A stretch of DNA of 64,000 bases from Streptomyces endocoffeicus (lineage in GTDB: Bacteria; Actinomycetota; Actinomycetes; Streptomycetales; Streptomycetaceae), in assembly GCF_016741935.1 (NCBI RefSeq), contig NZ_JAERRG010000004.1:124001-188000 (forward strand). The letters are read 5' to 3'. A program made the position numbers and the translations under genes. Below the pieces are notes generated by a model, which worked only from the letters and a program-made list of their open reading frames with translations, did no database searches and was not told the origin of the DNA. Every line of letters starts with the position of its first letter. The stretch's first letter is position 1. Positions 44,500 through 54,030 of this stretch are shown here, one piece after another.

Positions 44500-45675
44500 G
44501 TGCGACGTCCTCGCGTCACCTCCGTTCTCGCCGCCGCTGCCGCCGTGGTGCTCATGGCGGGCTGCTCGTCCGACGGCGACAGCATCACCAGACCGGACGG
44601 CCGGTCGTCCGCGCCCGCGAAGCCGGGCGCCGGTGGCTCCTCTCCGGGCGCGCCCTCGCCGACGGAGTCCGCGGCGCCCGCGAAGGGCTCGGTGAAGGTG
44701 GAGCGCACGCTCACCACGAAGCTGGACTCCCCCTGGGGGCTCGCGCCGCTCCCCGGCGGGGATCTGCTGGTCTCCTCGCGGGACACCGGGAAGATCTTCA
44801 AGGTCTCGGCGGACTCGGGGAAGAAGACCGAGCTGGGGTCCGTCCCGGGCGTCTCCGCCGCCGGTGAGGGCGGGCTGCTGGGGCTGGCGGTCTCCTCCGA
44901 CTTCGGCGCGGACCATATGGTCTACGCGTACTTCACCACCGATTCGGACAACCGCATCGTCCGGATGGTGTACGACGACAAGCGCCCCGCCGGCGATCAG
45001 CTCGGCGCCCCGGACACGATCTTCAAGGGCATCCCCAAGGGCGCGATCCACAACGGGGGCCGTATCGCCTTCGGCCCGGACAAGATGCTCTACGCGGGCA
45101 CGGGCGAGAGCGGTGACCGCGGGCTCGCCCAGGACATGGACTCCTTCGGCGGCAAGATCCTGCGGATGACCCCGGACGGCGAGCCCGCGCCCCGCAATCC
45201 GGACGCCCAGTCGGTCGTCTACTCCCCGGGTCACCGCAATGTGCAGGGCCTGGCCTGGGATGCGGACAAGCGGCTGTGGGCCTCCGAGTTCGGCCAGGAC
45301 ACCTGGGACGAGCTCAATCTGATCGAGCCGGGCAAGAACTACGGCTGGCCGGAGGCCGAGGGCAAGGCCGGGAAGAAGGGCTTCGCCGATCCGCTCGAGC
45401 AGTGGAAGCCCAAGGACGCCTCGCCGAGCGGAATCGCCTTCGCCAAGGGCTCGATCTGGATGGCGGGGCTGCGCGGTGAGCGGCTGTGGCGCATTCCACT
45501 CAAGGGCGACGAGGCGGTGGCGAAGCCACAGTCGTTCCTGGACGGGAAGTACGGACGGCTGCGCAGCGTGGTGGCGGCGGACGACGGGGGGCTGTGGCTG
45601 ACCACGAGCAATACGGATGGGCGTGGTAAGCCGGGTCGGGAGGACGACCGGATCCTGCGGCTGGAGATCCGCTGA
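44500..45675 (+). CDS. PQQ-dependent sugar dehydrogenase-like lipoprotein
   Basis: 391-aa predicted surface lipoprotein of the soluble glucose/sorbosone dehydrogenase (GSDH) beta-propeller family. The N-terminus is a lipoprotein signal with lipobox LMAGC, then a Ser/Pro-rich linker. Domain motifs: SPWGLAPLPGGDLLVSSRDTG, GEGGLLGLAVSSDFG, the catalytic-His region AIHNGGRIAFGPDKMLYAGTGE, YSPGHRNVQGLAWD, WASEFGQDTWDELNLI and NYGWPEAEG. GTG 44500 is preferred over ATG 44483 because GGAGAGG is 9 bases upstream. Cofactor and substrate are inferred from family only. A 15-bp tandem duplication straddles the stop codon. Confidence 0.9.
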   Translation: MRRPRVTSVLAAAAAVVLMAGCSSDGDSITRPDGRSSAPAKPGAGGSSPGAPSPTESAAPAKGSVKVERTLTTKLDSPWGLAPLPGGDLLVSSRDTGKIFKVSADSGKKTELGSVPGVSAAGEGGLLGLAVSSDFGADHMVYAYFTTDSDNRIVRMVYDDKRPAGDQLGAPDTIFKGIPKGAIHNGGRIAFGPDKMLYAGTGESGDRGLAQDMDSFGGKILRMTPDGEPAPRNPDAQSVVYSPGHRNVQGLAWDADKRLWASEFGQDTWDELNLIEPGKNYGWPEAEGKAGKKGFADPLEQWKPKDASPSGIAFAKGSIWMAGLRGERLWRIPLKGDEAVAKPQSFLDGKYGRLRSVVAADDGGLWLTTSNTDGRGKPGREDDRILRLEIR

Positions 45676-45815
45676 GGGGAGATCCGCTGAGGGGAGATTG
45701 AGGGGAGGGCGAATCGGCTGGTCGTGGTGTTGAGTTCGGCCGACATGGTGTGGAGTGCCCGTTCTGTGACGGGTCTGCCTACACTGGCAGCAGTCGCACG
45801 CCTACGGGGGTCGTC

Positions 45816-45983
45816 ATGTTCAACCTCATCGAGGAACTGTTCGCGCCCGGCCGCAAGCACACCGAGGAAGAGCGCAACCGGCTGGAGTTCACGCTCGACG
45901 AGACGCGCAGCAGCGACCCGGGGAAGGGCCCTATAGACCTGGACTCCGGGCGAGTGGTGATCCGTCCCCGCGAAGGGGACTGA
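45816..45983 (+). CDS. Small DUF6191-like protein
   Basis: 55-aa acidic/basic mixed protein: MFNLIEELFAPGRKHTEEE at the start and GPIDLDSGRVVIRP near the end. I recall a family of Streptomyces small proteins with this FAPGRKHT...GPIDL pattern (DUF6191). ATG 45816 with GGGGG 5 bases upstream; a TACACT box at 45778-45783 may be its -10. Unknown function; no membrane or catalytic motif. Confidence 0.7.
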   Translation: MFNLIEELFAPGRKHTEEERNRLEFTLDETRSSDPGKGPIDLDSGRVVIRPREGD

Positions 45984-46106
45984 CTCGGGACGGGACTGAC
46001 CCTGCGGGCGGTCGGCGTATCGCGCGTCCTGTCAGCCCCGGTGTGCTGCCACGCCCCGGCGTCCTTCCGCGCCCCGGTGTGCTGCCGGTGCGCACCGCGC
46101 ACAGCG

Positions 46107-49100
46107 TCAGCGGGCCGCCGCCGCGCCGTCGGCCAGGCCGTCCACCAGGCGCAGTCGGTGGGCCACGGCGGCCGCCTCGGCCCGGCCCGAGACGCCCAGC
46201 TTGGCCAGGATGTTGGAGACATGGACGCTGGCCGTCTTGGGGGAGATGAAGAGCTCCTCGGCGATCTGGCGGTTGCTGCGCCCGTCGGCGACCAGCCGCA
46301 GCACATCCCGCTCCCGTGGTGTCAGCCCCAGCTCCTCGGCCGGATCGACGGGTTCTGTGGGCTCGGCGGCCGGGGCCGGGGAGCCCGGGGCCGGGGGCAG
46401 CGCGGGGGTGCGGCCCGGGGACGCGTCGAGCGCGGCGCGGGTCGCGGCGGACGCCAGGGGCAGCCGGGCGCGCCGGGCCAGCAGCTCGATCTCCTCGCGC
46501 AGCGGACGGGCGCCCAGCCGGTCGGCCACGGCATGCGCCTGGGCGAGCAGTTCGGCGGCGTGGTCACGATCGGCCTGGACCGGGGCGCTCTGGCCGTGGG
46601 CGCCCTGACCGGGGGCGCGCTGGCCCAAGACACCTTGGCCGGGGGCGCCCTGACCGGAGGCACCTCGGCCGGGGGCACCCTGACCGAGGGCGCCTTGGCC
46701 CGGGGCGCTCTGACCGGAGGCACCCCGGCCGGGGGCACCCTGACCGGAGACACCCTGACCGAGGGCACCTTGGCCCGGGGCGCCCTGATCGAGGGCACCC
46801 TGGCCGGAGGCACCCGCGCCGGGGGCGCCCTGGCCTGGGGTGAGCAGCGCTTCCGCCCAGCGGTGGCGGGCGCGGGCCAGCGGATGGGGGCGGTCCAGCG
46901 CGGCGAAGGCTGCCGTGGCCTCGGCCCAGAGGTCGGGCCGGTCCCGGCCCTCGGCGCGCGCCAGTTCGGCCTGGACCATCGCCGCGTGGGCCCGCCACAC
47001 CGGCACGGGCTGCGACACCCGCTTCACCGCCACCCGGAGGCGGGCCAACGCCGCGCCCCGGCCCGGCTCGGCCGTGGGCAGTCCGCGCGCGGCCGACTCG
47101 GCCGCGGCGGCCGTGTACAGCAACCGCCAGGCATAGCGCTGCATCCCGGGCGGGAAACCGGCCTCCACGGCCTGGTCCAGCAGGGCCCGGACCTCCAGGA
47201 TCCGGCCACGGGCCGCTGCGAGTTCGATGGCGTGCCCCGCGATCTGGAGGGTGTACTGCGGTTCGGTGTTGTGGGCGCCGTAGTGCTCCCGGGCGGCGGC
47301 CAGCTCGCGCTCCGCCGTGTCCCACTCCCCGCGCGCCAGCGCCAGCTGGGCGAGCCGGTTGGCGGCGGTGCCGCGCGGCTTGGTGCCGAGGGCGAGCCGC
47401 CGGGTCTTCAGGGCCGCCGCCTCCGCCTCGTCCCAGCGGCCCAGGGAGAACAGCGACTCGGCCAGATTCCCGTAGACCCAGGCCCGGGAGTCCACCAGGC
47501 CGACCCGGTCCAGGATCCGGGCGCCCTCCTCGGCGGTCTCCACCGCCTCGGCCGACCGGCCGACCCCCTCCAGCGCCGAGGCGAGATTGACATAGCAGCG
47601 CCCCAGGACGCTGATGTCATCGAGGTCCAGGGCCCGCTCGCAGACCTCGCGCATCTCGGCCAGGCCGCGCTCGATGTCGCCGGAGTCACCGGTGAAGTAG
47701 CCCAGCGTCAGGCGGGCGTTCAGCTCCGTGCTCTCGGCGCCGACCAGCCGGGCCAGCTCCACCGCCCGTTCGGCGGCGGCCAGGCCCTCGGCACCTGGCC
47801 GGTGGGTCATCGTCCAGCCCGCCACCTGCGCCATGACCTCGGCGTGCACGGGGGACGGCGGCAGCCCGCGCACCAGCTCCTGGGCCCGGCTCAGCTCCTC
47901 CCAGCCGTCACCGCGGGCCAGGCCCTCCAGCAGTTTGCCCTGTTGGGTCCAGAACCAGGCGGCCCGCAGCGGGTCGTCACCGCCGCGGCTCAGGGTCCGC
48001 AGGGCCCGCTTGCTGACGGCCAGCGCCCGCTCCCGCTGCCCGGACATGTGCGCGGCCACCACCACCTCGGCGAGCAGATCGAGATGGCGCAGCGGCTGGT
48101 CCTCACAGCCGCAGGCGGGGTACACCTCCGCGTAGTCCATGGGCCGCTGCGCCCGCCGTATCTCCTTGGGGGCGTCCTCCCACAGCTCCATGGCCCGCTC
48201 CAGCAGCCGCAGCTGCTCCGCGTGGGCGTACCGCCGCCGTGCCGCGACGGACGCCTGGAGCACGGCGGGCAGGGCCTTGGCGGGGTCGTGCGCGTGGTAC
48301 CAGTAGCTGGCCAGCCGGGCGGCCCGCTCATCGGCCCGTACCAGCGCGGGCTCGGCCTCCAGGGCCTCCGCGAAGCGCCGGTTGAGCCGGGAGCGCTCCC
48401 CTGGCAGCAGATCGTCACGCACCGCCTCGCGCACCAGCGAATGCCGGAAGCGGTAGCCGCTGTCGTCGGCAGTGGGGCGCAGGATGTTCGCCCCGACGGC
48501 GGCCCGCAGCGCGTCGATCAGCTCGTCCTCGCCCAGCCGGGCGACCGCGCGCAGCAGTTCGTACTCCACCGAGGAGCCGCCCTCGGCGAGGATCCGCACC
48601 ACTCCTTGGGCCTCCTCGGGCAGCGCCTCGACCCGCACCAGCAGCAGATCGCGCAGCGATTCGCTGAGCCCGGTGGCGCAGCCCTCGTTGAGGGAGCGGG
48701 CGATCTCCTCCACGAAGAAGGCGTTGCCGTCGCTGCGCTTGAAGATCCGGTCGACCAGGTCGCGCTCCGGCGCGGCCCCGTTGATCCCGGTCAGCTGGGC
48801 GTGCACCTCGCCGCGGGTGAAGCGGGACAGCTCGATGCGCCGCACCTCGCGCATCCGGTCCACCTCGGCGAGGAACGGGCGCAGGGGATGGCGGCGGTGG
48901 ATGTCGTCGGAGCGATAGGTGGCCACGACCAGCAGCCGGGCGCTGAGCAGCGAGCGGAAGAGATAGCCGAGCAGCTCGCGGGTGGAGCGGTCGGCCCAGT
49001 GCAGATCCTCGATGGCGACGACAAGGGTGCGCTCGGCGGCCAGCCGCTCCAGCAGCCGGATGGTGAGCTCGAACAGCCGGGCCCGGCCGTCCCCGTCGTG

Positions 49101-49475
49101 GGACGCGCGGGAGGTCTCGCCCAGTTCGGGCAGCAGCCGGGCCAGTTCGCCCTCCTGCCCGGCGGCGGCCCGGTCCAGCTCGGCGCCCAGCTTGCGGCGC
49201 AGTGAGCGCAGCACGGTGGACACGGGCGCGAACGGCAGCCCGTCGGCGCCGATTTCCACACAGCCGCCGACCGCGGCGACCGCCCCCGCGGCCACGGCCG
49301 AGGCCAGGAACTCGTCGATGAGGCGGGTCTTGCCGACCCCCGCCTCTCCCCCCACCAGCAGCACCTGCGGCTCGCCCGCGGTGGCGCGGGCGAGCGCGTC
49401 CTCGAGGGTCGCCAACTCCTGGGCGCGGCCGATGAACACCGGGCTGACGGACGTGGTGTACACGTCGTCGAGCAT
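46107..49475 (-). CDS. Large ATPase LuxR-family regulator
   Basis: About 1122-aa LAL-type transcription regulator. Near the N-terminus is an AAA/NB-type ATPase with Walker A GGEAGVGKTRL (about residues 40-50) and Walker B-like LVVAIEDLHWADRS; the middle contains TPR-like helical repeats; the C-terminus has a LuxR HTH (LTPRERDVLRLVADGRSNRQIAEEL, then SPKTASVHVSNILAKLGV). Between the TPR region and the HTH is an array of GQGA(P/L/S) pentapeptides encoded by a 15-bp minisatellite. The start is uncertain: ATG 49475 (MLDDVYTTSVSP) is used, while the frame remains open to a GTG at 49619 through an Ala/Gly-rich stretch. The regulatory target is unknown; the next co-directional genes upstream are a 63-aa protein and an MMPL transporter. 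Confidence 0.9.
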   Translation of the reverse strand: MLDDVYTTSVSPVFIGRAQELATLEDALARATAGEPQVLLVGGEAGVGKTRLIDEFLASAVAAGAVAAVGGCVEIGADGLPFAPVSTVLRSLRRKLGAELDRAAAGQEGELARLLPELGETSRASHDGDGRARLFELTIRLLERLAAERTLVVAIEDLHWADRSTRELLGYLFRSLLSARLLVVATYRSDDIHRRHPLRPFLAEVDRMREVRRIELSRFTRGEVHAQLTGINGAAPERDLVDRIFKRSDGNAFFVEEIARSLNEGCATGLSESLRDLLLVRVEALPEEAQGVVRILAEGGSSVEYELLRAVARLGEDELIDALRAAVGANILRPTADDSGYRFRHSLVREAVRDDLLPGERSRLNRRFAEALEAEPALVRADERAARLASYWYHAHDPAKALPAVLQASVAARRRYAHAEQLRLLERAMELWEDAPKEIRRAQRPMDYAEVYPACGCEDQPLRHLDLLAEVVVAAHMSGQRERALAVSKRALRTLSRGGDDPLRAAWFWTQQGKLLEGLARGDGWEELSRAQELVRGLPPSPVHAEVMAQVAGWTMTHRPGAEGLAAAERAVELARLVGAESTELNARLTLGYFTGDSGDIERGLAEMREVCERALDLDDISVLGRCYVNLASALEGVGRSAEAVETAEEGARILDRVGLVDSRAWVYGNLAESLFSLGRWDEAEAAALKTRRLALGTKPRGTAANRLAQLALARGEWDTAERELAAAREHYGAHNTEPQYTLQIAGHAIELAAARGRILEVRALLDQAVEAGFPPGMQRYAWRLLYTAAAAESAARGLPTAEPGRGAALARLRVAVKRVSQPVPVWRAHAAMVQAELARAEGRDRPDLWAEATAAFAALDRPHPLARARHRWAEALLTPGQGAPGAGASGQGALDQGAPGQGALGQGVSGQGAPGRGASGQSAPGQGALGQGAPGRGASGQGAPGQGVLGQRAPGQGAHGQSAPVQADRDHAAELLAQAHAVADRLGARPLREEIELLARRARLPLASAATRAALDASPGRTPALPPAPGSPAPAAEPTEPVDPAEELGLTPRERDVLRLVADGRSNRQIAEELFISPKTASVHVSNILAKLGVSGRAEAAAVAHRLRLVDGLADGAAAAR
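46585..46845 (-). repeat. 15-bp coding minisatellite in the LuxR gene
   Basis: About 17 imperfect 15-bp units encode GQGAP, GQGAL, GRGAS and similar pentapeptides. The period is a multiple of three, so all reading frames stay open across it. Units differ by scattered substitutions, suggesting an old array. It is an insertion between recognisable domains. Confidence 0.85.
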
Positions 49476-49632
49476 CGCACAGGGCACCGACACCGCGGCA
49501 CCGGCTTTTCCGGCCCCCACCGCCCCGGATTCCACCGCTCCGGATTCCGCCGCTCCGGCGGCCACAGCTTTGGCGCTCCCAGCCCCGGCTCCCGCCCCGG
49601 CCCCCATGACCAGCGGCACGGCCCGGCCGCCG

Positions 49633-49824
49633 TCAGGCCACCGTGCGGTACGACCGTGGTGAGCGGTCGCCGCGCCACCGCCGGACCGGCATCAGCCACC
49701 CTCCCCTCTCCCGCCCGGCCGACCGGCCGCCGGGCCCCTCCGCCGCCTCCCGGGCCAGCCGGTGGGTGGCGGCCTCCCGCAGCAGCTCGGCCTCGCGGAT
49801 CCGGTACAACTCATGGTGCAGCAT
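49633..49824 (-). CDS. Small hypothetical protein
   Basis: 63 aa starting MLHHELYRIREAELLREAA with a helical, charged N-terminal half and an Arg-rich C-terminus. AGGGAG lies 6 bases before ATG 49824. Short proteins with an N-terminal M-L-x-x-E-L-x-R-I-R pattern are familiar to me from Streptomyces, without function. It sits between the MMPL and LuxR genes on the same strand, and a frame extending upstream to 49947 looks non-coding. Confidence 0.6.
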   Translation of the reverse strand: MLHHELYRIREAELLREAATHRLAREAAEGPGGRSAGRERGGWLMPVRRWRGDRSPRSYRTVA

Positions 49825-49974
49825 GGCGTTCTCCCTGGTGACGAGTGGTTTCGTGGAACGCGTCCACTCTCGTCGCCCAGGAGGGCCCGGCACATCGGGA
49901 GGCTGCCCGATCTTCGCTTGGGCCAGAGCCTTAGGCGCCCCGCCCACCCGGCTGAGAAGGCCCGAGGAGGGGCC

Positions 49975-52344
49975 TTAGGGCACCGGCGACCGTGCCGTAC
50001 CGGCCCGCGCCGCGCCCTCCGCACCCTCCGCGGGCTGCCCCGGCAGTGGCACGGTCACCGCCACCGGTCCGGACGGCGGACTCCCGCCATCGCCCTGGGC
50101 GCTCCCCTCGCCGTCACCCTCCGCCTCGATGCTGATCCTCGGCAGCAGCCGCTCCAGCCAGCCCGGCAGCCACCAGTTGGCGCCCCCGAGCAGATGCATC
50201 AGCGCGGGCACCAGGAGCGTACGGAGGACGAAGGCGTCCAGGGCGACCGCGGCCGCCAGTCCGATGCCGAACATCGCGATGATCCGGTCGCCGCTGAGCA
50301 CGAATGCCGAGAAGACCGCGATCATGATGACGGCCGCGGAGTTGATGACCCGGCTGGTCTCGGCGAGCCCCACCCGGACCGCGGTGCGGTTGTCGCGGGT
50401 GCGCCGCCACTCCTCGTACATCCGGCTGACCAGGAAGACCTGGTAGTCCATGGAGAGCCCGAAGAGCACCGACACCATGATCACCGGCAGGAAGGGCTCG
50501 ATCGGGCCCGCCCTGCCCAGCCCCAGCAGTTCGCTCCCCCAGCCCCATTGGAAGATCGCGACCACCACGCCGAAGGACGACGCGACGGCGGCCACATTCA
50601 TGACCGCCGCCTTGATCGGGATGCCGATGCTGCGGAACGCGAGCAGCAACAGCACACATCCCAGCGCCACCACCACCCCCACGAACAGCGGCAGCTTGCT
50701 CACGATCACCGCGGCGAAGTCGTCGTAGCCCGCGGTCAGCCCGCCCACGTAGACCCGCAGCGAGCTGCCCTCCTCGGCCCGGGGCAGCACCTCGGCGCGC
50801 AGCCGTCCGACGAGGTCGGAGGTGTCCCGGGACTGCGGTGCCGTCGTGGGGACGACCGTGATGACACCGGTGTCGCCGCCTCCGCCCAGGTCCGCGGCGC
50901 TCACCGAGGCCACCCCGTGGATGGTGCGCAGGGTCTCGGGCAGTTGGGTGAAGGCCATACGGTCGTCGGCCCCGTCGATGCTGCCTATCAGCGTCAACGG
51001 GCCGTTGAAACCTGGTCCGAACCCCTCGGCCAGCAGGTCGTAGGCCCGTCGCGTGGTCGAGGCCGAGGAGCCGTTGCCCTGGTCCGAGGTGCCCAGGTGG
51101 AGCGAGAAGGTGGGGAGGGCGAGCACCGCGATGAGGGCGGCCGCGACCGCCCCGAGGAGTTTGGGGCGGCGCTCGACGTAGAGCGCCCAGCGGGCGCACA
51201 GGCCCTGGGACGCCGCGGCCTCCGGACCCCGCTCGGCCAGCCGTCCGCGCTCTCTCCGGCTCAGGGCCCGCATGCCGATCAGGCCGAGCAGCGCGGGCAG
51301 CAGGGTGAGCGAGGCGGCGACCGTAAGGGCGACGGTGAGCGCCGCCGCGACCGCCACCCCGTTGAGGAAGGACAGCCGCAGGACGAGCATGCCGAGGAGC
51401 GCGAGACAGACGGTCGCGCCCGCGAAGACCACCGCGCGCCCCGAGGTGGCCACCGCGCGCTGGGCGGCCTGTTCGACCGACAGCCCCCGCCGCAGCCCCT
51501 TACGGTGCCGGGTGACGATGAACAGCGCGTAGTCGATCCCCACGCCGAGGCCGATCAGCATGCCGAGCATGGGCGCGAAGTCGGCGATCGTCATGGCGTG
51601 GCCGAGCAGCCCGATGGCCGCGTACGCGGTGCCGACGCCGATGAGCGCGGTGGCGATCGGCAGCAGCGTCGCCGCGAGCGAGCCGAAGGCGAGGAAGAGC
51701 ACCACGGCGGCCACGGCGACCCCGATGGCCTCGCTCAGATGGGCGGGCCCGGTCCGCTCGGTGAGCCCGGCGCCCGCTCCGCCCATCTCGACCTGAAGGC
51801 CCTTGGCCCCGGAGGCGGCGGAGCGCACCGTGTCGAGCACCCGGCGCACCTCCGCCTCGCCCAGGTCGGCGGCGGGTTCACGGAAGACGATGGTGGCGTA
51901 GGCGGTGTGCCCGTCGGCGCTGATCCGGCTGTTGTCACCGGCTTCGCCGAGCCCGCCGGATCCGCCCAACCGGCCGGTGTCTCCGGCGCCGTACGGACCG
52001 GTCGCCGAGACGGCGCCGTACGGGCCGGTCACGGAGGCGACGCCGGGCAGGTCCGCCACCCGCCGCAGCGCCGCCGTCATCCGCCGCTCGACCCCTGGTG
52101 CGCGTACGGTGCCCGCGCCGTCCGCGGTGTGCCAGACGACGGTGTCGCTGTCCCCCGCCCGGTCCGGCAGCCGCCGCTCCATCAGGGCGGAGACCTTGGA
52201 GGAGTCGGTGCCCGGGATGTCGTAGTCGTTGGAGTACGCCGAACCCGTCACGGCCGCCGCCGCGGCGACCCCGGCGAAGGCGGCCAGCCACAGCACGATG
52301 ACGATGGCGCGGCGCCTGAGACACCAGCGGGCGAGTGCGGCCAT
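49975..52344 (-). CDS. MMPL-family (RND-type) transporter
   Basis: 789-aa integral membrane exporter. The architecture is a duplicated MMPL unit: helix 1 near residues 12-33 (RAIVIVLWLAAFAGVAAAAAV), an external loop to about 200, helix bundle with MLIGLGVGIDYALFIVTRHRK, a second external loop, and a second bundle with VLFGLSMDYQVFLVSRMYEEW. The two Asp-Tyr pairs are the proton-relay residues. Such proteins export lipids or antibiotics in actinobacteria. The first external loop contains a small duplication (VTGPYGA and ATGPYGA). ATG 52344; divergent from the M81 peptidase gene. Confidence 0.93.
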   Translation of the reverse strand: MAALARWCLRRRAIVIVLWLAAFAGVAAAAAVTGSAYSNDYDIPGTDSSKVSALMERRLPDRAGDSDTVVWHTADGAGTVRAPGVERRMTAALRRVADLPGVASVTGPYGAVSATGPYGAGDTGRLGGSGGLGEAGDNSRISADGHTAYATIVFREPAADLGEAEVRRVLDTVRSAASGAKGLQVEMGGAGAGLTERTGPAHLSEAIGVAVAAVVLFLAFGSLAATLLPIATALIGVGTAYAAIGLLGHAMTIADFAPMLGMLIGLGVGIDYALFIVTRHRKGLRRGLSVEQAAQRAVATSGRAVVFAGATVCLALLGMLVLRLSFLNGVAVAAALTVALTVAASLTLLPALLGLIGMRALSRRERGRLAERGPEAAASQGLCARWALYVERRPKLLGAVAAALIAVLALPTFSLHLGTSDQGNGSSASTTRRAYDLLAEGFGPGFNGPLTLIGSIDGADDRMAFTQLPETLRTIHGVASVSAADLGGGGDTGVITVVPTTAPQSRDTSDLVGRLRAEVLPRAEEGSSLRVYVGGLTAGYDDFAAVIVSKLPLFVGVVVALGCVLLLLAFRSIGIPIKAAVMNVAAVASSFGVVVAIFQWGWGSELLGLGRAGPIEPFLPVIMVSVLFGLSMDYQVFLVSRMYEEWRRTRDNRTAVRVGLAETSRVINSAAVIMIAVFSAFVLSGDRIIAMFGIGLAAAVALDAFVLRTLLVPALMHLLGGANWWLPGWLERLLPRISIEAEGDGEGSAQGDGGSPPSGPVAVTVPLPGQPAEGAEGAARAGTARSPVP

Positions 52345-52472
52345 GGCTGCTTTCCGGGTCGTGCGCCGGGGGGCGCCGTGATGTGGTTGTGACCTGGCAC
52401 TCTGCCAGGCAGAAAAGATCCTTTGTCCCCTTTGTGGGCTTCACCACATACGGGAGGGGGAAGTCGGAGAGC

Positions 52473-53963
52473 ATGAATCCTGCCGCGTCCGGAGGCCGCC
52501 GCCCGCGTATCGGCATCGGCGGTATGCACATCGAGTCCAGCACCTTCAGCCCGCACCGCGCGGCCTACGGCGACTTCCGCATCACCCGCGGCGCCGAGCT
52601 GCTGGACCGCTACGCCTGGACCCGGCCGGACGGCGAGCTGGCCGGGCGCGCCGAGTGGGTGCCCCTGCTCCACGCCGTCTCGCTCCCCGGCGGTCCCGTC
52701 GAGCGCGGGACCTACGACCGGATCAAGGGCGAGCTGATCGAGCGGCTGCGGCGGGCCGGTCCGCTCGACGGGCTGGTCTACGACATCCACGGCGCGATGA
52801 GCGTGGTGGGCCTGGAGGACGCCGAGGGCGATCTCACCGAGGCCGTACGGGAGGCGATCGGGCCCGACGCGCTGATCTCCGCCGCCATGGACCTCCACGG
52901 CAATGTCTCCCGCCGCTTCGCCGGCCGGCTCGATCTGATCACCGCCCACCGGCTCGCCCCGCACGAGGACGCCTGGGAGACCCGCGAGCGCGCCGCCCGC
53001 AAGCTGGTGGAGCGCCTGGCCTCCGGCCGGGGCCGCCCGCATCTGGCCTGGGTGCAGATCCCGGTGCTGCTGCCCGGGGAGCGCACCAGCACCCGGCTGG
53101 AGCCCGCCAAGTCGCTGTACGGGCGGCTGGCCGCCGTGGAGGCGATGGACGGTGTCGTGGACGCGGCGATCTGGGTGGGCTACGCCTGGGCCGACGAGCC
53201 GCGCTGCCGGGCGGCCGTGGTGGTGACCGGCGACGACCCCGTGCTCGCCGTCGAGCAGACCCGCTCCCTGGCCCGCGAGTACTGGGAGATGCGCCGCGAC
53301 TTCGCCTTCGTCGGCCCCACCGGCGGCGCCGACGAGTGCGTCGCCGAGGCCGTCGCCTCCTCCGCCCGCCCCTTCCTGATCAGCGACTCCGGCGACAATC
53401 CCACGGCCGGGGGCGCCGGGGACCTCGCCTATATGCTCGGGCGGCTGCTGGCCAACGAGGACCTGGCCGCCGGCCGCGCCACCGCCCTGCACCCCGGGAT
53501 CACCGATCCGGCGGCGGTCGCGGAGTGCTTCGCCGCCGGGCCGGGCGCGACGGTCCGGCTGTCCGTCGGCGGCGGGATCAGCCGGGGGACGGCGGACCAC
53601 GCCGCGCCCTGCGAGCTGACCGGCGAGGTGGTCGCCCTGCGCCGGGACGACCCGGTCGGCGGGGATCTCGCGGCGGTACGGTGCGGGGGCGTCACGGCGA
53701 TCCTGGTCAGCCGCCGCAAGCCGTTCCACACCCTGGCCGACTTCGGCGAGCTGGACCCGCGCGGCTATGACCTCGTCGTCGTCAAGATCGGCTATCTGGA
53801 GCCCGAGCTGTACGCCCTGGCGGCGGACTGGCGGCTCGCGCTCACCCCCGGCGGGGTCGACCAGGATCTGGCGCGCCTGGGCCACCGGCGCCTCGTACGG
53901 CCGCTGTACCCCTTCGACGACGAGGGGTTCGAGGTGCCGCATCTGGAGCCGCTGCTGCTCTGA
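52473..53963 (+). CDS. M81-family (MlrC-like) metallopeptidase
   Basis: 496-aa zinc-dependent protein of the M81 family. Motifs: IGIGGMHIESSTFSPH with the first metal ligand, GLVYDIHGAMSVVGLEDAEGDL, AAMDLHGNVSRRFAGRLDLITAHRLAPHEDAWET, and the C-terminal domain ISDSGDNPTAGGAGD. This matches the MlrC N- and C-terminal domains. ATG 52473 is preceded by GGAGGGGGAAGTCGGAG. Physiological substrate unknown; members degrade cyclic or small peptides. Confidence 0.9.
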   Translation: MNPAASGGRRPRIGIGGMHIESSTFSPHRAAYGDFRITRGAELLDRYAWTRPDGELAGRAEWVPLLHAVSLPGGPVERGTYDRIKGELIERLRRAGPLDGLVYDIHGAMSVVGLEDAEGDLTEAVREAIGPDALISAAMDLHGNVSRRFAGRLDLITAHRLAPHEDAWETRERAARKLVERLASGRGRPHLAWVQIPVLLPGERTSTRLEPAKSLYGRLAAVEAMDGVVDAAIWVGYAWADEPRCRAAVVVTGDDPVLAVEQTRSLAREYWEMRRDFAFVGPTGGADECVAEAVASSARPFLISDSGDNPTAGGAGDLAYMLGRLLANEDLAAGRATALHPGITDPAAVAECFAAGPGATVRLSVGGGISRGTADHAAPCELTGEVVALRRDDPVGGDLAAVRCGGVTAILVSRRKPFHTLADFGELDPRGYDLVVVKIGYLEPELYALAADWRLALTPGGVDQDLARLGHRRLVRPLYPFDDEGFEVPHLEPLLL

Positions 53964-54030
53964 GCGCTCCGCGGGGAGTGGTGCGAGGTGCGGTCGTTCA
54001 TCCGCGGCCGCGTCGTGGCTGGTCGCGCCC

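Noticed and set aside
46041..49205. Plus-strand 1054-codon frame opposite the LuxR gene
   Set aside because: Open because of high GC and the 15-bp repeat, which keeps every frame free of stops; no ribosome binding site or domain.
49825..49947. Upstream part of the 104-codon frame before the 63-aa gene
   Set aside because: Lacks codon bias and ribosome binding site; ATG 49824 with AGGGAG is a better start.
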